A stretch of DNA of 64,000 nt from NCBI GenBank assembly GCA_963691775.1, contig OY829369.1:3224001-3288000 (forward strand), read 5' to 3'. The translations under genes and the position numbers were made by a program. This document shows positions 58,058 through 64,000 of the stretch, piece by piece. Under the pieces are notes generated by a model that did not search any database, was not told where the DNA came from, and worked only from the letters and a program-made list of their open reading frames with translations. Each line of letters starts with the position of its first letter. Position 1 is the stretch's first letter. Source of the DNA: JAZBPO01 sp963691775. GTDB taxonomy: Bacteria > Pseudomonadota > Gammaproteobacteria > Pseudomonadales > Azotimanducaceae.

Positions 58058-58340
58058 GGGTTGTTCTGCCTTGCAAGTGAGAGGTTTCGGGCGCTGCCGC
58101 TGCCTCCGGTAGGAGGGGCCAAGGGCACGGCGGGTCTGCGCCCGCCAGTGCGCATGGCCCCGGGGGTGGGGGTGTCTGCGTTTGCTTCGTTCTTGGGGTG
58201 GAAGGCGTAGGGGGTGTTCTGCCTTGCAAGTGAGAGGTTTCGGGCGCTGCCACTTGCAAGAACGAAGCAATGCCAAGCCCCTCTCACTCGCAAGAACGAA
58301 GCGATGCCAAGCCCCTTCCCACTCGCAAGAACGAAGCAAC
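58058..58340. repeat. Second locus of the 155-bp repeat family
   Basis: Directly after the ruvA stop: one unit (tgccttgcaagtgagaggtttcgggcg), a partial second, then inverted short modules cttgcaagaacgaagcaatgccaagcccc repeated three times. Separates ruvA from ruvB by about 356 bp, unusual for these genes. Confidence 0.82.
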
Positions 58341-58413
58341 GTCAGCCCTATCCCTCGCCCCTGTATGACCCCTGTGCGTATCATCAGCGCATGCGCTCTG
58401 CAGGCCCCCAGTC

Positions 58414-59460
58414 ATGATCGAGTCCGACCGCATCATCACGGCTGATGCCGGCCGCGAGGACGTGGCGGTTGATCGCGCCCTTCGACCGACCCGGCTCGCT
58501 GACTACATCGGGCAGCACGTGGCTCGGGAGCAGCTCGAGATCTTCATCGAGGCGGCGCGCGGGCGGAACGAGCCCCTTGATCACACGCTTGTCTTCGGCC
58601 CACCGGGACTCGGCAAGACGACGCTTGCCAACATCATCGCCAACGAGATGGGGGTCGCGATCAAGTCGACGTCCGGCCCGGTGTTGGAGAAGGCGGGCGA
58701 CCTCGCTGCCATGCTCACGAACCTCGAAGCGGGCGACGTGCTCTTCGTCGATGAGATTCATCGCCTGTCTCCGGTAGTGGAAGAAGTGCTCTACCCGGCG
58801 ATGGAGGATTACCAGCTCGACATCATGATCGGAGAGGGGCCGGCTGCTCGGTCCATCAAGCTGGATTTGCCGCGCTTCACGCTCGTGGGCGCGACGACCC
58901 GTGCCGGATTGTTGACCTCGCCGCTGCGGGATCGCTTCGGCATCGTGCAACGTCTTGAGTTCTACGATGTCGAAGATCTGACGACGATCGTCGCGCGTTC
59001 AGCGGAGAAGCTGGGCGTGGAGGCGGATCGCGAAGGGGCGCGCGAAGTCGCCAAGCGCTCGCGTGGGACGCCACGTATCGCGAACCGACTGCTTCGCCGG
59101 GTGCGTGACTACGCCGAAGTAAAGGAAGATGGCCGCGTCGTGCGTGACAGCGCGGACGCAGCGCTGAACATGCTTTCGGTCGATGAGCACGGGTTTGATG
59201 CGATGGACCGTCGCGTGCTGCTGACGATGATCGACAAATTCGACGGCGGGCCGGTGGGGATCGACAGCCTTGCCGCGGCGATCAGCGAGGAGCGCGACAC
59301 GATCGAGGATGTCATCGAGCCCTACCTGATCCAGCAGGGCTTCATCATGCGCACGCCGCGCGGGCGCATGGCCACGCGTACGGCCTATCTGCACTTCGGC
59401 CTGAAGCCGCCGTCGGCCGTGACGCAGCAGGAGATCGATCTCGACCGGGCCGGCGGCTGA
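58414..59460 (+). CDS. ruvB: Holliday junction branch migration helicase RuvB
   Basis: 348 residues from an ATG. AAA+ features: Walker A GPPGLGKTTLA, Walker B LFVDEIHRLS, sensor 1 VGATTRAG, arginine finger region RDRFGI, and the C-terminal winged helix (DEHGFDAMDRRVLLTMIDKFDGGPVGIDSLAAAISEE). Hexameric motor that drives branch migration with RuvA. Confidence 0.96.
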   Translation: MIESDRIITADAGREDVAVDRALRPTRLADYIGQHVAREQLEIFIEAARGRNEPLDHTLVFGPPGLGKTTLANIIANEMGVAIKSTSGPVLEKAGDLAAMLTNLEAGDVLFVDEIHRLSPVVEEVLYPAMEDYQLDIMIGEGPAARSIKLDLPRFTLVGATTRAGLLTSPLRDRFGIVQRLEFYDVEDLTTIVARSAEKLGVEADREGAREVAKRSRGTPRIANRLLRRVRDYAEVKEDGRVVRDSADAALNMLSVDEHGFDAMDRRVLLTMIDKFDGGPVGIDSLAAAISEERDTIEDVIEPYLIQQGFIMRTPRGRMATRTAYLHFGLKPPSAVTQQEIDLDRAGG

Positions 59461-59493
59461 CGTGCCCGGACCACATTCCCGAGCGGAGACCTC

Positions 59494-60192
59494 ATGAACG
59501 CCGAAGGCTTGTCGATCGTCACCCTGGTTGCCGAAGCAACTGTGCCAGTACAACTGGTCATGGCGCTGCTGGTGCTGGCTTCGCTGGCGTCCTGGGTGAT
59601 CATCTTTCAGCGTCTGATCACGCTGCGCGCCGCGCGCGACGAGTTCGAATTGTTCGAGAGCGACTTCTGGTCCGGCGAGGATCTACGGGTGATCTATCGC
59701 GACGCCACCGAGCGGGAGGAGGGGGCGGTGCAGCCTGGCGCGGAGCAGGTGTTCGTATCCGGCTTCCGCGAGTTCACGCGTCTGTCCACGAGTGCGAATA
59801 CTGACCCCGAGTGGGTGATGCAGGGCGTGTCGCGCGCGATGCGCGTTGCGCTGCAGCGGGAGGAGGAACGCCTCAGCGCCTACCTGCCGTTTCTGGCCAC
59901 CGTCGGTTCCACGAGCCCCTATGTAGGGCTGTTCGGGACGGTGTGGGGCATCATGAATTCCTTCCGCGAGCTCGCGACGGTGAACCAGGCATCGCTCGCC
60001 ACGGTTGCGCCGGGCATTTCCGAGGCGCTCATCGCCACGGCCATCGGCCTTTTCGCGGCCATTCCGGCGGTTATCGGCTACAACCGCTTTGCTGCCTCCG
60101 TCGACAGCCTCATGGGGCGCTACGACAGCTTCGCCGACGAGTTCGCGTCCATCCTTCAGCGCAGCCTCGCCGCACAGGGGCGGCGGTCGTGA
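59494..60192 (+). CDS. tolQ: Tol-Pal system proton-channel subunit TolQ
   Basis: 232 residues from an ATG with CGGAGAC upstream. Three membrane segments (about 12-34, 132-155 and 165-190) in the ExbB/TolQ arrangement, with LPFLATVGSTSPYVGLFGTVWGIMNSF and ALIATAIGLFAAIPAVIGYNRF signature regions. With TolR it forms the proton channel that energises TolA. Usually ybgC precedes it; here ruvB does. Confidence 0.95.
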   Translation: MNAEGLSIVTLVAEATVPVQLVMALLVLASLASWVIIFQRLITLRAARDEFELFESDFWSGEDLRVIYRDATEREEGAVQPGAEQVFVSGFREFTRLSTSANTDPEWVMQGVSRAMRVALQREEERLSAYLPFLATVGSTSPYVGLFGTVWGIMNSFRELATVNQASLATVAPGISEALIATAIGLFAAIPAVIGYNRFAASVDSLMGRYDSFADEFASILQRSLAAQGRRS

Positions 60193-60641
60193 GATCCGAG
60201 CGCGTCGGCAAACGCCGGCCCATGAGCGAGATCAACGTCGTGCCCTACATCGACGTCATGCTCGTGCTGCTCGTGATCTTCATGGCGACCGCGCCGCTGC
60301 TCATGCAGGGCGTGGATGTCGATCTGCCCGAGGCGGACAACGCGCCGCTTCCCGACACGAACGCCCCGGATCCGCTCGTGGTGAGCATGCGCGGTGATGG
60401 TTCGGTCTGGGTGAACTTCGGCATCGCCGAGAGCGAAGAGGGGCGCCGGGTGTCGGTCGGCAATCTTGCCGCGCAGGTCGACAAGATTCTGGAGACGCGT
60501 CCTGATCTGCCCGTGTATGTGCGAGCAGATACGGGGCTCACTTACGGTCGCGTGATCGAGGTCATGGCCGTGCTGCAGCAGGGCGGCGCGCGCAGCGTCG
60601 GCCTCGTTACCGATCCCGTCTCGCTCGGAGCCGTGGAGTGA
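60189..60641 (+). CDS. tolR: Tol-Pal system subunit TolR
   Basis: 150 residues from a GTG overlapping the tolQ stop by 4 bp. Single N-terminal anchor with the catalytic aspartate in INVVPYIDVMLVLLVIFM, then a periplasmic domain ending YGRVIEVMAVLQQGGARSVGLVT. Confidence 0.95.
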   Translation: MRSERVGKRRPMSEINVVPYIDVMLVLLVIFMATAPLLMQGVDVDLPEADNAPLPDTNAPDPLVVSMRGDGSVWVNFGIAESEEGRRVSVGNLAAQVDKILETRPDLPVYVRADTGLTYGRVIEVMAVLQQGGARSVGLVTDPVSLGAVE

Positions 60642-61414
60642 GTGATGCGGCGGCGGACGTAGAGGCGTCGTCGGGCTCGGGGCTCGTCTACCACCTGCTT
60701 GTTCCCCTGATGCTCGCCTTGGTGGTGCACGCGATCGCGATCCTTGCGTTGGTGGAGGGCTGGACGGTCACCGACGAGTCTCGCTTTGCGCCGCGAGTCG
60801 AGGTGCTCGAGGCCACGCTGATCCAGCTGGAGCCCGAGGCGCCCGCGCCGGCCGCGGTCGTGGAGCAGCCGCAGATCGAGACACCCGCCCCGACGCCACG
60901 GCGAGATGCTGAACCTGCCGCGCGCGAGGCGACGCCGGCGGCGGATGCGCGGGTGGACGACGCACTCGAGCCGGCCCCAGAGCCGCCGCCCCCAGCCGAG
61001 ACATCGACAGCCACGCGTCAGGCCGACTTCGAGGACGACGCGCTCCGCGACATGCTTGATCGCGCGCTGGAGAACGCGATCGCGAACGAGGCCACGCTCC
61101 TCAGCGAATCGGAAGCGGACGCAGTGGTCGCAAGCTACGTCGGCGCGATTGTCAGCCGCATTGAGCGAAACTGGTCGAGGCCGCCGAGCGCGCGCAACGG
61201 CATGCAGGCAGAATTGCTCATAGGCCTCGTGCCGACCGGCGAACTGATTGCCGTCGAGGTGGGTACGTCGAGCGGCAATGCAGCCTTCGATCGCTCTGCG
61301 CTGCTTGCGGTGCGTGACGCGGCGCCCTTCGATGTGCCGGACGACCCGGCCCAGTTCGAGCGAAGCTTTCGACGGCTTCGCATTCTGTTCCGACCGGAGG
61401 ACCTGAGAAACTGA
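60638..61414 (+). CDS. tolA: Tol-Pal system energy transducer TolA
   Basis: 258 residues from a GTG overlapping the tolR stop by 4 bp. N-terminal anchor (about 15-40, LLVPLMLALVVHAIAILAL), a long Ala/Pro/Glu linker (about 60-130), then a C-terminal TonB-like domain (VGAIVSRIERNWSRPPSARNGMQAELLIGLVPTGELIAV). The linker is shorter and more proline-rich than in Escherichia coli TolA. Connects the inner membrane to TolB/Pal. Confidence 0.92.
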   Translation: MSDAAADVEASSGSGLVYHLLVPLMLALVVHAIAILALVEGWTVTDESRFAPRVEVLEATLIQLEPEAPAPAAVVEQPQIETPAPTPRRDAEPAAREATPAADARVDDALEPAPEPPPPAETSTATRQADFEDDALRDMLDRALENAIANEATLLSESEADAVVASYVGAIVSRIERNWSRPPSARNGMQAELLIGLVPTGELIAVEVGTSSGNAAFDRSALLAVRDAAPFDVPDDPAQFERSFRRLRILFRPEDLRN

Positions 61415-62718
61415 TGCGCCCCATCGGCTATCGGCGCCTAGGCGCCTGCGTTGCACTGCTGCTCACCAGCCTCCTGGCACGGGCCGATCTCACGATCGAG
61501 ATCACCCAGGGCGTCGACGATCCTGTGCCGCTCGCGGTCGTGCCTTTCGGATGGGATGACGTCATTCCGCCCCCCGAGGATGTCGGCAACATCGTTCGCT
61601 TCGATCTGGCGCGTTCCGGCCAGTTCACGATGACGGCGCCCGAAGCGATGCTCAGCCTGCCTTCGCAGGAGCGGGACCTGTTCTGGCGCGATTGGCGTAT
61701 CCAGGGCGTTTCCTACGTCCTCATCGGCCGCCTGGAGGCGCGCGACGGGGAGTACCGCGTCCACTACGGGCTCTACGACGTGTACGAGGAAGCGCGCCTG
61801 GTGGGCGGCGTGCTTGACGGCTCACGGGCGCGCCTGCGCGACATGGCTCATGAGATTTCGGATCTGGTGTTCGAGCAGCTCACGGGCATCCCCGGGGCCT
61901 TCTCCACCAAGGTGCTCTATGTCGTCGCACAGAACATCGCGACCGAAGACGAGGTGTTCCGCCTAGAGATGGCAGACGCCGACGGCGCCCGTCCTTACAC
62001 GTTGCTCGAAAGTCCGGAACCGATCCTGTCCGCGGACTGGGCGCCGGACGGCAAGACCGTTGCGTACGTGTCCTTCGAATCCGGGCGTCCAGCTATCTTC
62101 ATGCAGGAAATCTATACGGGTCGGCGCGAGAAACTGACCGAGTTCGAGGGTCTGAATGGCTCTCCGGTGTTCTCCCCGGACGGCAGCATGATTGCGCTCG
62201 TCCTTTCCGTGGCCGGCAATCCAGAGATCTACACGCTCGAGCTGGCGACCCGGGAACTGCGCCAGATCACGAATCACTTCGGCATCGACACGGAGCCGAG
62301 CTGGACCGCGGACGGCACGGGCATCGTGTTCACGTCGAACCGGGGCGGCATGCCCCAGATCTACAAGGTGACGCTCGACGACGGCGTTATCGAGCGCCTC
62401 ACCTTCCAGGGCGACTACAACGCGCGGGCGCGCATGCTGCGTGACGGCCGCAATCTGATCTTCGTGCACCGCCGCAACGGAATCTTCCACATCGCGAACC
62501 TCGACATGGAGCGCGGGGAAACGCGGATTCTCACGGAAACGAGCCTCGATGAGTCGCCGTCCGTGGCCCCGAACGGATCCATGGTGATCTATGCGACCCA
62601 GGCAGGTGGCAGGGGTATACTCGCAGTGGTTTCGATCGACGGTCGCGTGAAGTACCGTCTGCCCTCGACGGAGGGAGATGTACGGGAACCCGCGTGGTCT
62701 CCGTATCTAGGCAACTGA
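61414..62718 (+). CDS. tolB: Tol-Pal system beta-propeller protein TolB
   Basis: 434 residues from an ATG overlapping the tolA stop by one base. Signal peptide (about 24 residues), an N-terminal domain, then a six-bladed propeller with repeated SADWAPDGKTVAYVSFESGRPAIF-type blades. Periplasmic partner of Pal. Confidence 0.96.
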   Translation: MRPIGYRRLGACVALLLTSLLARADLTIEITQGVDDPVPLAVVPFGWDDVIPPPEDVGNIVRFDLARSGQFTMTAPEAMLSLPSQERDLFWRDWRIQGVSYVLIGRLEARDGEYRVHYGLYDVYEEARLVGGVLDGSRARLRDMAHEISDLVFEQLTGIPGAFSTKVLYVVAQNIATEDEVFRLEMADADGARPYTLLESPEPILSADWAPDGKTVAYVSFESGRPAIFMQEIYTGRREKLTEFEGLNGSPVFSPDGSMIALVLSVAGNPEIYTLELATRELRQITNHFGIDTEPSWTADGTGIVFTSNRGGMPQIYKVTLDDGVIERLTFQGDYNARARMLRDGRNLIFVHRRNGIFHIANLDMERGETRILTETSLDESPSVAPNGSMVIYATQAGGRGILAVVSIDGRVKYRLPSTEGDVREPAWSPYLGN

Positions 62719-62767
62719 CCGCTTCGCTACAAACCAACGCCCGAACACAGCGGGCACGAAGGAGTCG

Positions 62768-63301
62768 ATGATGAGCATTAGACTGATGCGAGGCCTGACC
62801 GCGGGCCTGTTGGCACTGCTGGCCCTCGCGGGCTGCACATCCAACGAGCCCGAACCGGTCGAGCCGGTGGAGATCGAGGAGCCGACCGAGCCGGCACCGC
62901 CGCCGACCGTGCGCCCGGAGCCGAAGCCCGTGGTGAGCCCCGATGGCGTTCCCCTCGATCCTCAGTCCGGAGAGCCGATCGCGACCGTCTTCTACTTCGA
63001 CTTCGATCGCAGTGAGCTCAAGCCGCGCGCGCGCACCATCCTCTCCGGTCACGCTCGCTATCTTCGCGATAACGCCAGCGCCCGCATCACGATCGAGGGT
63101 CACTGCGACGAGCGCGGCACGCGCGAGTACAACCTCGCCCTTGGTGAGCGTCGCGCGGCGACCGTGCGCAGCTACCTCCAGTCGCTTGGCGTGCGCGCCT
63201 CGCAGATGTCCACCGTGAGCTTCGGTGAGGAGCGCCCGGTTGATCCGGGTCACAGCGAGTCTGCCTGGGCCAAGAATCGGCGTGCTGTCCTGGACTACTG
63301 A
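62768..63301 (+). CDS. pal: Peptidoglycan-associated lipoprotein Pal
   Basis: 177 residues from an ATG with AAGGAG upstream (Met2 is an alternative start). Lipobox ALAGC with Cys23, a Pro/Glu linker, then an OmpA-like domain with FYFDFDRSELKP, IEGHCDERGTREYNLALGERRA, the peptidoglycan-binding core. Anchors the outer membrane to the wall. Confidence 0.96.
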   Translation: MMSIRLMRGLTAGLLALLALAGCTSNEPEPVEPVEIEEPTEPAPPPTVRPEPKPVVSPDGVPLDPQSGEPIATVFYFDFDRSELKPRARTILSGHARYLRDNASARITIEGHCDERGTREYNLALGERRAATVRSYLQSLGVRASQMSTVSFGEERPVDPGHSESAWAKNRRAVLDY

Positions 63302-63319
63302 TCCCTCTGGCTACGTTCC

Positions 63320-63353
63320 GACCGGCCGCGTAGGGCTTTCCTCGCGGCCGGTC
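63320..63353 (+). terminator. Long hairpin between pal and cpoB
   Basis: Perfect 11-bp arms gaccggccgcg/cgcggccggtc with a 12-base loop. No T-run follows, so an attenuator or mRNA processing/stability element is more likely than a full terminator. Confidence 0.6.
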
Positions 63354-63359
63354 GCGTGT

Positions 63360-64000
63360 CTGAGCCCGCTCGCAGCGAGCGCCGCCGCGCTCCTGCTGCT
63401 TGCTCTGTCCTGCGAAGCGAGCGGAATGGAAAGCAGTGGCGCGCCCGTGGAGGAGCGAGCGCTGCCGCCCCTGTTGACGCCCCCGGGCGCCATCGTCGAA
63501 CCACGGGACGGCGAGGGCGTTGCCCCTGATCCACTCGTATCGGATTTCGAAGGCGGCACCGCCGTGCCGTCCGCCGCGCCCGGTGACGCAAGCTATCGGC
63601 AACCAACCTTCACGCGCACGGCGACGCCCCGCGGCGAGATGCCTACGGACGCTGCGGGCGTGCTGTTCGGGCAATTGCAGGATCTCCAGCAGGAAGTGAT
63701 GGCGCTTCGCGGCGTCATCGAGGCGCAGCAGCGGCGGATCGGGGAACTCGAGCGCGAACAGCGAGAGCGTTACCTCGATCTTGACCGCCGTCTTGCCCTC
63801 ATCGGGAGTGGTGCATTGCCGATCGCCACGACCGATTCGGCCATGGCCTCGGGCGCCGGTCCGGAGGCCGCGAGTGCCGGCGCGACCGCCGAAGGCCCGA
63901 TCGACGAGCGCGAAGCTTATGAGCGGGCGTTCGCGCTCACGCGCGAGAAGCGCTTTGAAGAAGCGATTCCGGCATTCCGCCGCGTCATCGACGATTACCC
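63360..64000 (+). CDS. cpoB: Cell-division coordinator CpoB (YbgF), partial, start uncertain
   Basis: Open to the window edge. Reading from 63360 gives a secretion signal (about SPLAASAAALLLLALSC), a long linker, the coiled-coil LFGQLQDLQQEVMALRGVIEAQQRRIGELEREQRERY, then the beginning of a TPR domain (EAYERAFALTREKRFEEAIPAFRRVIDDY). That is the CpoB layout. The frame has no ATG, GTG or TTG before the signal: it begins at CTG, while a GTG at 63356 is one base out of frame. Either a CTG start, a start at the later ATG (63426, losing the signal) or a small frameshift/assembly error. Confidence 0.8.
   Translation, partial: MSPLAASAAALLLLALSCEASGMESSGAPVEERALPPLLTPPGAIVEPRDGEGVAPDPLVSDFEGGTAVPSAAPGDASYRQPTFTRTATPRGEMPTDAAGVLFGQLQDLQQEVMALRGVIEAQQRRIGELEREQRERYLDLDRRLALIGSGALPIATTDSAMASGAGPEAASAGATAEGPIDEREAYERAFALTREKRFEEAIPAFRRVIDDY

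Overview
The window is GC-rich DNA from a gammaproteobacterium. The evidence is the order fmdB-aspS-yebC-ruvC-ruvA-ruvB-tolQ-tolR-tolA-tolB-pal-cpoB, which is characteristic of that class, together with an HU protein carrying a lysine/alanine histone-like tail and the general gene content. I cannot name the genus from sequence alone.

Region 1 (1-21208) is a large integron gene-cassette array that continues beyond the left edge. I count 54 attC recombination sites (53 complete, one cut by the window edge) and 54 cassettes. All cassettes read on the minus strand, so the start of the array is at its right end, near 21.2 kb. Twenty-seven cassettes carry single-copy or nearly single-copy genes. 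These include a hicAB toxin-antitoxin pair, a HIT-motif protein, a VOC-fold protein, an SPFH-like membrane protein, a duplicated secreted or lipoprotein gene, and many small membrane proteins of unknown function. The other 27 cassettes are copies of one 314-bp cassette (called R1-R27 here, left to right), in runs of one to four that interrupt the unique cassettes. Every R copy is exactly 314 bp although the copies differ by many point substitutions. Each has the same short attC type and an open minus-strand frame of 105-115 codons that runs through its own attC. I found no integron integrase at the expected right end. The array abuts a metabolic gene cluster transcribed toward it, so within this window it looks like an attC cluster lacking an integrase.

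Region 2 (21.3-39.9 kb) is ordinary chromosome, mostly on the minus strand. It holds hisC with a HAD phosphatase, a cupin and a small membrane protein; an AI-2E-family permease, a metallophosphoesterase, a nitrilase-family amidase and a GPH-type symporter, several joined by 4-bp overlaps; a SIMPL protein and a secreted beta-propeller-like protein; a DEAD-box RNA helicase with a very long acidic low-complexity N-terminus; a class I aminotransferase; argC; a membrane protein; an esterase; an ABC exporter; and dinB.

Region 3 (39.9-52.4 kb) carries a CaiB-type CoA-transferase, a protein of unknown function, a propionyl-CoA synthetase-like ligase, an ABM monooxygenase-like protein, a GNAT acetyltransferase, an MFS transporter, a DUF2069 membrane protein, wrbA, an ArsC-family reductase, a YihY/BrkB-type membrane protein, a TlpA-like lipoprotein, a lytic transglycosylase, proS and an HU protein.

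Region 4 (52.8-64 kb) is the translation/recombination/envelope cluster fmdB-aspS-yebC-ruvC-ruvA-ruvB-tolQRAB-pal-cpoB. Two intergenic stretches in it, on either side of ruvC-ruvA, are filled by a tandem and inverted repeat family with a period of about 155 bp.
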